Below are positions 39,601 to 47,542 of a stretch of DNA of 64,000 bases, one piece after another. The stretch covers positions 1 through 64,000 of the forward strand of contig CAIOJR010000166.1 in the NCBI GenBank assembly GCA_903858685.1. Reading direction: 5' to 3'. Each line of letters opens with the position of its first letter. Positions within the stretch are counted from its first letter, which is position 1. The translations under genes were made by a program, and so were the position numbers. This DNA is from an uncultured Caulobacterales bacterium. Its GTDB lineage: Bacteria > Pseudomonadota > Alphaproteobacteria > Caulobacterales > Caulobacteraceae. The notes beneath the pieces were generated by a model, which saw nothing but the letters and a program-made list of their open reading frames with translations, was not told where the DNA came from and ran no database searches.

Positions 39601-39989
39601 CGGCGCCTCTGGTCGATCTGGCGGCCATATTCAGTCTGATTTCTGCGGGCTTTGACCGCCTGTCGCATCCGGGCGAGTGGAACAGCGAGGGTCTGACCCG
39701 CGCGCTGCTCTACTGGGCGGCCTTTGTGCTGGTCGATCTGGCGGCGGCCTCCATCGGCATGGCGCTGGAGCGCCGCGCGCCCTGGAGCAGCCTGGCCTGG
39801 CTTCCGGCGCAACGATTCGGCTATCGGCAACTGATGTATTATGTGGTGGTCAAGGCCGTGGTCAGCGCGATCCATGGGCGCCGGGTCGAGTGGGGCTCGC
39901 TCCAGCGCACCGCCAGCGCCGTGGTGGACACCCGCGGCGACAGCGCCGGCGCCGACAAGGCGCAAGCCAAACCGGGCGCCCCTGCGTAA
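36606..39989 (+). CDS. Trimodular GH18-like/CE4 deacetylase/GT2 synthase
   Basis: A 1127-residue membrane enzyme with three catalytic modules. An N-terminal anchor helix lies at about residues 20-40. A GH18-like domain spans about 85-420, with GYVFDFENL (Glu199 as the likely acid) and MPMMYDEHW. A CE4 (NodB) deacetylase domain spans about 460-690, with TFDDGPDP (Asp469/Asp470), HSFTHPN (His520, His524) and FRPPY. After a helix near 700-720 comes a processive GT2 with VTVLIPCYNEE (from 738), DDGS (775-778), DADT (826-829), EDQD (917-920) and QRFRW (954-958), then about four helices. The layout suggests synthesis of a beta-linked amino-sugar polymer and its deacetylation and trimming outside. 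The start at 36606 has only a weak RBS. It follows the GT-C-like gene by 76 nt. Confidence 0.85.
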   Translation: MPGYVFHDPSGRRARNVRLLSGVAVALVFAIFAAFAASLAFAPHVPEVRFRDPHTLKALNVKIPHGPTPWTRLPRPPKSRGSGQRPLSVGFYVSWDEQSAQALHDHMAELDVIAPQWILVDTPDGQVNVTADPRADDMLRRAKKRPAVMPVVHNASDGTWNSKPIEQLLRNPKARAALIHNLITLAEQRGYSGYVFDFENLSPEALALYPAFISDVNTAFNPSGREIWVTVPVDDTDWPLKALQNASDAIMPMMYDEHWQSATPGPAASQAWFQAKLSEYLRGLDPNKIILALGSYGYDWTRGANLAQAITFHEAMQAAHDASVPVTFDRTALNPMFRYADDKGKAHEVWFLDAATMYNQIHVADAWRLRGYAVWRMGSEDPGVWSLLGRSYDTANINNLPEMPASQDIDFNGFGEVMNVSEKPAPGRRRLTLDKPTGLVTNEIVDIYPSAWVVQRLGQSPGKVALTFDDGPDPRWTSKILDILKEKQVKATFFVIGRNMEDYPELVAREVSEGHIVGSHSFTHPNIAEEPPSAVPLEFNLTQRLFQVVTGKTLRFFRPPYLGDASPSTAAELAPLLIAEKLGYVTVGLRIDPDDWNRPDADLIVSRTLARLQDDNPETGGQVVLLHDSGGNRSRTIAALPKLIDALRAHGYQIVTVADLIGMPAAQAMPPATRDPFQLTLDRTVFSTVRGFDKFIAALFLSAILIGLARLIFLAVLALYHRAVIDRRTPEEIPPGTGPFVTVLIPCYNEEAVIVSSIRQVLDSHWTNMEVLVIDDGSKDNTSAEVQKAYSDHPMVRLLRFENGGKAMALNRGLALAKGDIVVALDADTLFAKSTIGRLARWFRDPRVGAVAGNALVGNQVNTVTRWQALEYVSAQNLERRALAALGTVTVVPGAVGAWRRQTLEALGGFPHDTLAEDQDLTLAAQSAGWVVEFDPEAVAFTEAPETVAGLLKQRFRWSFGTLQCVWKHRKDLFNPRRPALGFLALPQIWLFQIFLTTAAPLVDLAAIFSLISAGFDRLSHPGEWNSEGLTRALLYWAAFVLVDLAAASIGMALERRAPWSSLAWLPAQRFGYRQLMYYVVVKAVVSAIHGRRVEWGSLQRTASAVVDTRGDSAGADKAQAKPGAPA

Positions 39990-40118
39990 CGCCTCGACAG
40001 GGGCCGTGGAGCGTGTAGCATTCGCCCTGATCTGAACCTGAGGGGGCGTCCAGCGGGTTCAGCGACATTGCTTGACGCACCGGCGCCAATGACCGGTGCG
40101 CATGGGAAGGAAAACGAC

Positions 40119-42260
40119 GTGGGCAAACCGATGAGCCGGGCTGGTAAACTTCTTTGTGCGGTCGCTGCTGTGGCCCTGGCGGGGACGGTCGTCACCCTGT
40201 CAGGTTGCGGTCAGGGCAAGGGCGCCGCTCAGGTCGATCAGGCCAGACTGCTGGCCGCCGACAAGGAGCCGGGCAACTGGATGAGCCATGGCCGCACCTG
40301 GTCCGAGCAGCGTTTCTCGCCGCTCGACAAGGTCAATGCCAGCAATGTGGGCAATCTGGGCCTGGCCTGGAGCTTCCAGCTCTCCACCAACCGCGGCGTG
40401 GAGGTGACGCCCGTCGTCGTCGACGGGACCATGTATGTCACCTCGTCCTGGAGCGTGGTCTACGCCCTGAACGCCAAGACCGGCGCGCTTCTGTGGAAAT
40501 ATGACCCGCAGGTCCCGCGTGAGACCGGCAAGTTCGCCTGTTGCGACGTGGTCAATCGCGGCGTCGCCGTCTGGAAGGGCAAGGTCTATGTCGCCGCCCT
40601 GGACGGCCGTCTGATCGCGCTGGACGCCAAGTCCGGCCAACCGGCCTGGAGCGTCAACACCACCGACCCCAAGCTGCCCTACACCATCACCGGCGCCCCG
40701 CGCGTCTTCAAGGACAAGGTGGTGATCGGCAATGGCGGCTCTGAATATGGCGTGCGCGGCTATGTCACCGCCTATGACGCCGCAGACGGCAAGCAACTCT
40801 GGCGCTTCTATACAACGCCGGGCGACCCGTCCAAGCCGCAGGAGTCGAAGGCCCTGGAGATGGCCGTCAAGACCTGGCAGGGCGACTGGTTCAAGCAGGG
40901 CGGCGGCGGCGGATCACCGTGGGACTCCATGTCCTACGACCCCGATCTGAACATGCTCTATTTCGGCACCGGAAACGGCGCCCCCTGGGACCAGACCTCG
41001 CGCTCCAAGGGTCAGGGGGACAATCTGTTCCTGTCCTCGATCGTGGCGGTGGACGCCGATACGGGCGAATACAGGTGGCACTATCAGACTACGCCGGGCG
41101 ACACCTGGGACTTCGACTCCACCCAGACCGTCACCCTGGCGGACCTGACCATCGACGGCCAGCCGCGCAAGGTGCTGATGCAGGCCGCCAAGAACGGCTT
41201 TTTCTATGTGATCGACCGGACCAACGGAAAGCTGCTCAGCGCCCATAATTACGTGACCACCAGCTGGGCCAGCAGCGTCGATCCGGCGACAGGCCGTCCC
41301 ATCGAACAGGGCGACCCGCGTTACAAGAAGGGGCCGGCCATCGTCATGCCGTCCAGCTTCGGCGGACATAACTGGCATCCCCAGTCCTTCAGCCCCAAGA
41401 CGGGTCTGGTCTATCTTCCGGCGCAGGACGTGCCGGGCGTCTATGGCACGGACGACAAGTACGCCTACAAGAACGGCGAGTGGAACACGGCCAACGACAC
41501 CAGGCTGAACAGTCTGCCGGACGACAAGAAGGCCCGCGCGGCCATGAAGAACTCCATGCGCGGCATGCTCGTGGCGTGGGATCCGGTCGCTGGCAAGGAA
41601 GCCTGGCGCGCCGAGCACAAGGGCCCCTGGAACGGCGGCACCATGGCCACAGCCGGTGGTCTTGTCTTCCAGGGCACGCTGGACGGCAAGTTCAACGCCT
41701 ATGACGCGTCCAACGGCAAGCCGCTCTGGACGACCGACGCCTATGCCGCCGTCCTGGCTGGGCCCATGACCTATGAGGTCGACGGCGAACAGTATGTGGC
41801 CGTGGGCGCAGGCTTCGGATCCGTCTTCTATCTGGTGGCGGGCTTTGCGCTCGACCATCCGGGCAACCCGGAAAATGGCCGCATTCTGGTCTACAAGCTG
41901 GGCGGAACGGCCACCCTGCCCAAGCCCGACATGACCAAGATCGCCGTGCCCAAGCCGCCAGCCGACGCCGCCTCGGCCCAGATCGTGGCGACCGGTCATG
42001 CGACCTACAACAAGTATTGCCTGGTCTGCCATGGCTATAACGCCATTGGCGGCGGCGTGATCCCGGACCTGCGCTATTCCAGCCTGATCGGCGACGATAC
42101 GGGCTTCAAGGGCGTGGTGCTGCGCGGGGACCGCAAGTCCAATGGCATGGTCAGTTTCGCCAGCACCCTGTCGGCGACCGACGCGGACGCCATCCGCGCC
42201 TATCTGATCCATGAGGCCAACGGCGCCTATGCCGCGGAACAGGCTCCGGCAGCCAAATAG
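40119..42260 (+). CDS. PQQ-dependent quinohaemoprotein alcohol dehydrogenase, lipoprotein
   Basis: A 713-residue periplasmic dehydrogenase that oxidises alcohols with PQQ and passes electrons to its own haem c. An N-terminal lipoprotein signal ends in LSGC. An eight-bladed propeller follows with WMSHGRTWSEQRFSPLDKVN, the vicinal disulfide cysteines in KFACCDV, tryptophan-docking repeats, and PGDTWDFDSTQT holding the catalytic Asp of WDF. The C-terminal cytochrome domain has CLVCH and a later Met ligand. The Asp two places after the catalytic one (D-F-D) is the arrangement linked to lanthanide use in XoxF and PedH. GTG 40119 has AAGGA at good spacing; ATG 40131 is an alternative. A clear terminator follows. 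Confidence 0.88.
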   Translation: MGKPMSRAGKLLCAVAAVALAGTVVTLSGCGQGKGAAQVDQARLLAADKEPGNWMSHGRTWSEQRFSPLDKVNASNVGNLGLAWSFQLSTNRGVEVTPVVVDGTMYVTSSWSVVYALNAKTGALLWKYDPQVPRETGKFACCDVVNRGVAVWKGKVYVAALDGRLIALDAKSGQPAWSVNTTDPKLPYTITGAPRVFKDKVVIGNGGSEYGVRGYVTAYDAADGKQLWRFYTTPGDPSKPQESKALEMAVKTWQGDWFKQGGGGGSPWDSMSYDPDLNMLYFGTGNGAPWDQTSRSKGQGDNLFLSSIVAVDADTGEYRWHYQTTPGDTWDFDSTQTVTLADLTIDGQPRKVLMQAAKNGFFYVIDRTNGKLLSAHNYVTTSWASSVDPATGRPIEQGDPRYKKGPAIVMPSSFGGHNWHPQSFSPKTGLVYLPAQDVPGVYGTDDKYAYKNGEWNTANDTRLNSLPDDKKARAAMKNSMRGMLVAWDPVAGKEAWRAEHKGPWNGGTMATAGGLVFQGTLDGKFNAYDASNGKPLWTTDAYAAVLAGPMTYEVDGEQYVAVGAGFGSVFYLVAGFALDHPGNPENGRILVYKLGGTATLPKPDMTKIAVPKPPADAASAQIVATGHATYNKYCLVCHGYNAIGGGVIPDLRYSSLIGDDTGFKGVVLRGDRKSNGMVSFASTLSATDADAIRAYLIHEANGAYAAEQAPAAK

Positions 42261-42297
42261 GCTCCGGCGACCCGGGACTCAACCCTCTGACGGACAG

Positions 42298-42332
42298 GGC
42301 CCCCTCTCTTCACCGGGAGGGGGCCTTTTTCC
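42298..42332 (+). terminator. Rho-independent terminator after PQQ dehydrogenase
   Basis: GGCCCCCTC (42298-42306) and GAGGGGGCC (42317-42325) form a perfect 9-bp stem with a 10-nt loop, followed by TTTTT. The T-run is on the plus side only, so it ends the dehydrogenase transcript rather than that of the convergent TRIC gene. Confidence 0.9.
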
Positions 42333-42338
42333 TGGCGT

Positions 42339-42974
42339 CTATCTCTCGTCCGGATCGGCGTCGCCAAAGCCCGGCAGAGACCAGCCCAGAGCCAGCCCGC
42401 CGCCGCGCAGACCAAAGGTGATCAGGGCGCCGATCAGGCCCGCCATATATTCTTCGGCCCCGATCAGGGTCAGGCCGACAAAGACGCTGGCCCCCAGGGC
42501 GGCGGCGGAGACATAGATCTCCCGGCTGAGCAGGATCGACGGCCGCCCCGCCAGAACGTCGCGCACAATCCCGCCGAATGAGCAGGTCAGCACCCCCATC
42601 ACCACGCTGACCAGCGGCGGCGCGCCATATTCGGCTGCCTTGGCCGTGCCGATCACGGCATATGCGGCCAGGCCCAGAGCGTCCAGCCAGAGCAGCACAG
42701 GCACGTTCCAGCGTCTGGCGCCCAGCGCCCAGACCAGTCCCGCGACGGCGATGCACACGGCCACATAGCGCGGATCATGCACCCAGAAGACTGGCGCGCC
42801 GAGCAGAAGGTCGCGCAGCGTCCCGCCGCCAACGCCGGTCACGGCGGCGAAAAAGGCGAAGGTGACAATGGTCTGCCCCCGCCGCGCCGCCGCCAGGGCG
42901 CCCGTGGCGGCAAACACAGCGACGCCGGCATAGTCGAGCAGCGCCAGAACCGACGCACTGGGCGCAATTGTCAT
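42339..42974 (-). CDS. TRIC/UPF0126-family cation channel
   Basis: A 211-residue inner-membrane protein made of two copies of a three-helix unit, the layout of bacterial trimeric intracellular cation (TRIC) channels. Seen: the first-repeat motif TGVGGGTLRDLLLG and the second-repeat motif CSFGGIVRDVLAGRPS, each with the Gly-Gly-x-x-Arg-Asp pattern that kinks the pore helix. Family members conduct K+ or Na+; the physiological role in bacteria is unclear. It starts one base past the gloA stop, so the two are very likely co-transcribed. Confidence 0.88.
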   Translation of the reverse strand: MTIAPSASVLALLDYAGVAVFAATGALAAARRGQTIVTFAFFAAVTGVGGGTLRDLLLGAPVFWVHDPRYVAVCIAVAGLVWALGARRWNVPVLLWLDALGLAAYAVIGTAKAAEYGAPPLVSVVMGVLTCSFGGIVRDVLAGRPSILLSREIYVSAAALGASVFVGLTLIGAEEYMAGLIGALITFGLRGGGLALGWSLPGFGDADPDER

Positions 42975-43415
42975 CTACCAGACGCCCTCATTGACCATGT
43001 CTTTCCAGGGCGCGGCGGGCGCCAGGGCTGCGCCCTTCTGCAACAGTTCGACCGAAATCCCGTCCGGAGAACGGACAAAAGCCATATGACCGTCGCGCGG
43101 CGGACGATTGATCGTGACGCCAATGGCCGACAGCCTTTCGCAGGCGGCGTAGATATCGTCGACCTCATAGGCCAGATGGCCGAAATTGCGGCCGCCGTCA
43201 TAGGCCTGTTCATCCCAGTTATAGGTCAGCTCCACCAGCGGCGCCTGATCGGCCCGGGCCCGCTCCAGGTCCTCCGGCGCGGCCAGAAACACAAGGGTGA
43301 ACCGCCCGCCAGCATTCTCGTAACGCTTCACCTCCACCAGACCCAACCCGTCGCAATAGAAGCGCTTGGCCGCGTCAATATCGGTCACGCGGACCATGGT
43401 ATGCAGATACTTCAT
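42975..43415 (-). CDS. gloA: Lactoylglutathione lyase (glyoxalase I)
   Basis: Turns the glutathione hemithioacetal of methylglyoxal into S-lactoylglutathione. The 146 residues hold the two-repeat vicinal-oxygen-chelate fold with all four metal ligands visible: His5 (KYLHTMVRV), Glu62 (LVELTYNW), His80 (NFGHLAYEV) and Glu123 (SVELLQKG). The short form lacking the eukaryotic insertion is typical of Ni/Co-type bacterial enzymes. It is followed directly by the TRIC gene. Confidence 0.92.
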   Translation of the reverse strand: MKYLHTMVRVTDIDAAKRFYCDGLGLVEVKRYENAGGRFTLVFLAAPEDLERARADQAPLVELTYNWDEQAYDGGRNFGHLAYEVDDIYAACERLSAIGVTINRPPRDGHMAFVRSPDGISVELLQKGAALAPAAPWKDMVNEGVW

Positions 43416-43441
43416 CGAAAAGACTCCAGTGACATCAGAAA

Positions 43442-45280
43442 TCAGGCTTCGCGGGTCTGCTTGCGCCAGAGCGAGGCATATTCCCCGTCTCTCGCCAGCA
43501 GGTCATCATGTCGGCCCTGTTCGACCACGCGGCCGGAACGGATCACCAGGATGAGATCGGCGTCGGCGACGGTGGACAGGCGGTGGGCCACAACCACCAT
43601 GGTGCGCCCTGCTCGCGCGCGCCTCAAGGTCTGCTGGATGGCGGCTTCGGTGCGGCTGTCCAGGGCGCTGGTTGCCTCATCGAGGATCAACACCCGCGGA
43701 TCGGCCAGAAGCGCGCGGGCGAGCCCCACCCTCTGACGCTCCCCGCCTGACAGTTTCAGGCCGCGCTCGCCGACCTTAGTGGCCAGCCCCTCCGGCAGGG
43801 CGCGAATGAAGGGGCCCAGCTCGGCCGCCTCCGCCGCCGCCCAGATCTCATCCTCGCCAGCCTCAGGACGGGCAAACGCGATATTGGCGCCAAGACTGTC
43901 ATTGAACAGGGCCACATCCTGCGGCACCAGCGATACTGCCCGGCGAAGGTCCTTCAGCCGAACCTTGCGCAGATCCACCCCGTCCAGCGTGACCGCGCCT
44001 TCCTGGGGGTCGATCAGCCGCAGGGCCAGGCGCACCAGGGTCGTCTTGCCTGCGCCGGAAGGGCCGACAAAGGCAACTGTCTGGCCGGGCTGCACCTCGA
44101 AGCTGATATCAGACAGCCCCTCGACCCGCGCGCCATGGCGAAAGCTGACATGATCAAAGGCCAGCCGTCCGCCGCGCCCCGCATCGGCGGGCGGCAGCCC
44201 CACGGCGTCCGGCGCATCGGCGATGTCCAGCTTCTGCTGGGTCAGGTCCAGCATGGCCTCCATATCGATCATGGACTGCCGGATTTCACGATAAGCGAAG
44301 CCCAGTATGTTCAGCGGCTGATAGAGCGAGATCAGGATCAGGATCGAGGCCGTCACATCGCCCGGCCCCATGCGCCCGCTGGCCGCCTCCATGCCGGCAA
44401 GGATCGCCATGACGGCCAACCCAAGGCTCATGATAGCGCCCTGGACCATGTTCAACAGCGCCAGAGACACATTGGCCTCGTTCGACGCCGCGCCATAGAC
44501 TTCCAGCGCCCGCTCATAGCCCGCGCTGGCCCGGCCTTCCGCGCCAAAGGCCTTGACGGTTTCATAGTTCAACAGCGCATCCACCGCCCGGCCCGACGCC
44601 TCGGAATCGGCCTCGTTCAATCGTCTGCGGTGCGAAATGCGCCAGTCAGAGATTGCAAAGGTGAACACGCCATAGATGAAGACCGTGACCACCGCCGTCG
44701 CGGCAAAGCGCCAGTCATAGGCCTTGGCCAGAACGCCCGCTGCGAAGATCAGCTCAAGCGCCGTTGGCGCCAGGTTGAACACCAGCACCCGCAGCAGGAA
44801 ATCCACCGCCCGCGCGCCGCGATCCACGGTGCGAGACAGGGCGCCGGTGCGCTTGGTCTGGTGGAAATCGATAGACAGGCGCAGGGCATGCTCAAACGCC
44901 TCTGCACCCGCCCGGCGCTGGGCCGCGATCGCCACCTTGCCAAAGACGATGTCTCGCAATTGCGGCGCAGCGGCGGACAGGAAACGGATCACCGACCAGC
45001 CGATCGCCAAGGCCGCGAAACTCCAGCCCAGCTGCACTGCTGCATGGGCGTGGCGCGTCAGGCTGTTGACGGCCCGGCCCAACAGAAGGGGCGCCATGAC
45101 GCCGGTCAGCTTGCCCGCGACCGTCAGCACCAGAGCGACCGTCAACCGCAAGCCCAGTTGCGGCGCGTGCGAGCGCAGCACCAGCCGCGCCAGATCCATC
45201 ATGGCGCGCGAAAAGACCAGACGCGGCCGGGCGTCTGGCGTTTCTCCCTTGGGCATGTTGCGTCTCATGGACCCGCTCAT
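43442..45280 (-). CDS. Atm1/HMT-like ABC exporter (fused permease-ATPase)
   Basis: A 612-residue half transporter, working as a homodimer. The N-terminal six-helix ABC membrane domain contains RDIVFGKVAIAAQRRAGAEAFEHAL, DFHQTKRTGALSRTVDRG and NYETVKAFGAEGRA, which are typical of the Atm1/ABCB7 branch. The nucleotide-binding domain has Walker A GPSGAGKTT, signature LSGGERQRV, Walker B RVLILDEATSALD and the H-loop VAHRLST. Known Atm1-type proteins of alphaproteobacteria export glutathione-linked metals or sulfur compounds. Its start overlaps the stop of the lipoprotein gene (ATGA, 45277-45280). Confidence 0.9.
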   Translation of the reverse strand: MSGSMRRNMPKGETPDARPRLVFSRAMMDLARLVLRSHAPQLGLRLTVALVLTVAGKLTGVMAPLLLGRAVNSLTRHAHAAVQLGWSFAALAIGWSVIRFLSAAAPQLRDIVFGKVAIAAQRRAGAEAFEHALRLSIDFHQTKRTGALSRTVDRGARAVDFLLRVLVFNLAPTALELIFAAGVLAKAYDWRFAATAVVTVFIYGVFTFAISDWRISHRRRLNEADSEASGRAVDALLNYETVKAFGAEGRASAGYERALEVYGAASNEANVSLALLNMVQGAIMSLGLAVMAILAGMEAASGRMGPGDVTASILILISLYQPLNILGFAYREIRQSMIDMEAMLDLTQQKLDIADAPDAVGLPPADAGRGGRLAFDHVSFRHGARVEGLSDISFEVQPGQTVAFVGPSGAGKTTLVRLALRLIDPQEGAVTLDGVDLRKVRLKDLRRAVSLVPQDVALFNDSLGANIAFARPEAGEDEIWAAAEAAELGPFIRALPEGLATKVGERGLKLSGGERQRVGLARALLADPRVLILDEATSALDSRTEAAIQQTLRRARAGRTMVVVAHRLSTVADADLILVIRSGRVVEQGRHDDLLARDGEYASLWRKQTREA

Positions 45281-46143
45281 CCGGCGCTTCCCGTCAGGGC
45301 GCGCTGCGCGGAATCAAATATCAGGGTCGATTGCTGGCCGCCGCCGGGCGTTCGCCAGTCCAGGCGCCAGGCGCCGTCTTCCCGCGTCGCACGATAGACT
45401 CCATTGAGGGGAGCTGACGCCTTGACCAAAAGCTGAAGATCCGCAGCGCCTTCGGGGGTCTGCACCTGCACCCGGTGAGCGCCAAGCGTCAGGGGACGAT
45501 TGACCGCCGGCGTGGCGAAGCGGCCCATGGCGTCGGCCTTGCCAGACCCCGCCGCCTCATCATCCACAAACAGGCGAACCGTTGAACCGGGCTTGGCCAT
45601 GCCAGAGGCCACCGCCCCGCCGCCGCCGTCAAAATCCAGCCCCACAATGACGGGGCGGGCGACAGGATTGGCCACCGCGAGTGCGCCATAACCGGCCCGC
45701 GCCACAACGCCAGCCAGGGCGCCGGCCGGCAGCAGGATCACCGCGCCCTCCGCATGGACATCGCGCCCCGCCCGTTCCGCCGTCAGGGCCAGCATACGCG
45801 GCTCGCGCGATACAGGTATGGTGAAGCTCCAAGCCCCGTCCGGACCCGATGTCATGCCCCAGGACTGTCCTTCCGGAGACGACAGACGCACAATCGAATC
45901 CGGGGCCGCGCGCCCGGTCAGTGTGACCATGGCGTCAGAGGTGTGAACAGCCGTCTGGACCGTCGGCGCGACCACATAGTCTGACGCCTGGGGATCGCCC
46001 GACGCCTCGCTCGCCACCTGATTGTCGCTTCCCCGGCTCTGGCCGCAGCCGCAGAGGGGCAGGATCAGGACAGCAACCGACAGGGCAAGCTCAGCAATGC
46101 GGCGGGGCTGCGCCGCTTTCTGGCATCGGACGGTCGTCATCAT
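45277..46143 (-). CDS. Lipoprotein with Ig-like repeats, unknown role
   Basis: A 288-residue protein with a type II signal (LSVAVLILPLCGC) and a mature part starting at a Cys, then a Ser/Asp/Ala-rich linker. Two Ig-like beta domains follow: residues about 65-115 (VTLTGRAAPDSIVRLSSPEG, GAWSFTIPVS) and about 175-245 (ASGMAKPGSTVRLFVDDEA, PLTLGAHRVQVQTPEG). The pattern of glycine-containing strands is like bacterial Ig or BON-neighbour domains of the cell wall. It is translationally coupled to the Atm1-like exporter. No enzyme motif is visible. It may sit in the periplasm as a structural or transport partner, but that is a guess. Confidence 0.68.
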   Translation of the reverse strand: MMTTVRCQKAAQPRRIAELALSVAVLILPLCGCGQSRGSDNQVASEASGDPQASDYVVAPTVQTAVHTSDAMVTLTGRAAPDSIVRLSSPEGQSWGMTSGPDGAWSFTIPVSREPRMLALTAERAGRDVHAEGAVILLPAGALAGVVARAGYGALAVANPVARPVIVGLDFDGGGGAVASGMAKPGSTVRLFVDDEAAGSGKADAMGRFATPAVNRPLTLGAHRVQVQTPEGAADLQLLVKASAPLNGVYRATREDGAWRLDWRTPGGGQQSTLIFDSAQRALTGSAG

Positions 46144-46286
46144 AGGATTGAGCGGTCCCTGTCATGTTCGGCGCGCAAAAAATCAGGTGCGCTGCATATG
46201 TGGTAAATCATCTTCAATCGAAAGGATGCAAGCTAAGGCCCACGATTTGAAGATCGCCAACGCGCTCCGACCGCAGAAAGCTTGAG

Positions 46287-46919
46287 ATGGATAGCCAGAC
46301 CGCCTCCGACCAGACCACCGCGCCCCAGACCTCAAGCCTGTCGGTATGCCTGTTCTGTGGATCGTCAAATACGACCGACCCCGCCTATCTGGAGGGGGCG
46401 GCGCAATTTGGCCAGATCCTTGCGGCCGAAGGCGTGCGTCTGGTCTATGGCGGCGGCGGCGTGGGCCTGATGGGCAAGGCGGCGCGCGGCGCCCATGACG
46501 CCGGCGGCAAGGTCTACGGCATTATCCCCGAGTTTCTGCGCACCCGGGAAGTCATATATGACGAGGTGGAGACCCGCGTCGTGGCGAACATGCATGAACG
46601 CAAGCGCCTGATGTATGAGGCCTCTGACGCCTTTGCCGTCTTTCCGGGCGGAATCGGCACCTTGGAAGAGGTGGTGGAGCTCATCTCCTGGCGCCGCCTC
46701 GATCTGCACCGCAAGCCGATCATCTTTGCGGACCTGAACGGCTTCTGGCAGCCCTTCTTTGATCTGATCGACCACACCATCGCCCACAAGGTCACGCCCG
46801 ATTGGGTGCCGTCGACCTGGGCTTCGGTCGGCGCGGTGGACGAGGTCCTGCCCGCCATCCGGCGTTTGCTGGCCCAGGCGCCCGGCAATGGACCGGACTC
46901 GGTGCTGTCTCGCGCCTGA
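46287..46919 (+). CDS. LOG-family nucleoside monophosphate phosphoribohydrolase
   Basis: A 210-residue Rossmann-like enzyme of the LOG (Lonely Guy) family. Family members split AMP or cytokinin-riboside monophosphates into base plus ribose 5-phosphate. Seen: VCLFCGSSN, VYGGGGVGLMG (54-63), the MHERKRLM helix (102-109) and the PGGIGTLEE nucleotide/catalytic motif (120-128). The first 18 residues are a Ser/Thr/Gln-rich extension without clear function. There is only a weak GAG before ATG 46287. It ends before a bidirectional hairpin shared with dksA. Confidence 0.9.
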   Translation: MDSQTASDQTTAPQTSSLSVCLFCGSSNTTDPAYLEGAAQFGQILAAEGVRLVYGGGGVGLMGKAARGAHDAGGKVYGIIPEFLRTREVIYDEVETRVVANMHERKRLMYEASDAFAVFPGGIGTLEEVVELISWRRLDLHRKPIIFADLNGFWQPFFDLIDHTIAHKVTPDWVPSTWASVGAVDEVLPAIRRLLAQAPGNGPDSVLSRA

Positions 46920-46924
46920 GCCAT

Positions 46925-46956
46925 AAAAAAACGGCGGGCCCAAAGGCTCGCCGTTT
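46925..46956. terminator. Bidirectional terminator between LOG gene and dksA
   Basis: AAACGGCGGGCC (46929-46940) pairs with GGCTCGCCGTTT (46945-46956), 12 bp with one G-T pair and a 4-nt loop. On the minus strand it runs into seven T's (the A-run 46925-46931), making a strong terminator for dksA. The plus side has only TTTCTCT. Confidence 0.85.
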
Positions 46957-46983
46957 CTCTATGTCAGTGAAGCGGCCTTGCGC

Positions 46984-47391
46984 TCAGTCGTCCCGGTGGA
47001 CGCGCTCGCGACGCTCATGCCGCTCCTGGGCCTCCAGGCTCAGTGTGGCGATGGGTCGCGCATCCAGACGCGCCAGACCAATCGGCTCGCCGGTCTCTTC
47101 GCAATAGCCATAGGACTGGTCTTCTATTCTGCGGATGGCGGATTCGATCTTGGAAATCAGCTTTCTCTGCCGATCCCGCGTGCGAAGTTCCAACGCACGG
47201 TCCGTCTCAGAAGAAGCACGGTCCGCCAGATCCGGGTGGTTTTCCGTTTCAGTCTGAAGGTGGCTCACTGTCTCGCGGGATTCCCGAAGGATATCCTCTT
47301 TCCAGTTCAACAGCTTGTTTTTGAAGTATTCAAGCTGACGGTCGTTCATAAACGGCTCGTCTTCATGGGGCCTGTAATCATCAGTGGACAT
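46984..47391 (-). CDS. dksA: RNA polymerase-binding transcription factor DksA
   Basis: Binds the RNA polymerase secondary channel and, with ppGpp, resets transcription during starvation. The 135 residues form a coiled coil (LEYFKNKLLNWKEDILRESR) with the acidic tip DLADRAS, a second helix (LELRTRDRQRKLISKIESAI) and a degenerate zinc-finger region YGYCEETGEPIGLARLDARP with only one cysteine (Cys97) instead of four, which is common in alphaproteobacteria. ATG 47391 fits the family start; an upstream frame to 47433 is unlikely. It follows fliX on the same strand by about 150 nt, a neighbour order also known in Caulobacter. Confidence 0.93.
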   Translation of the reverse strand: MSTDDYRPHEDEPFMNDRQLEYFKNKLLNWKEDILRESRETVSHLQTETENHPDLADRASSETDRALELRTRDRQRKLISKIESAIRRIEDQSYGYCEETGEPIGLARLDARPIATLSLEAQERHERRERVHRDD

Positions 47392-47542
47392 GGTGGCCCC
47401 GACTACACTTTTTACTGCCGCGGTCGTCTGCATTCGACAGTCTCACGCTATGGAAACGCGCCCCCTACAAGCGCGCGGCTGCTTATACCATCTAATTTTG
47501 AGTGATCAACGCGGCGATAGCGTCACACGAAATTGTCACCGA

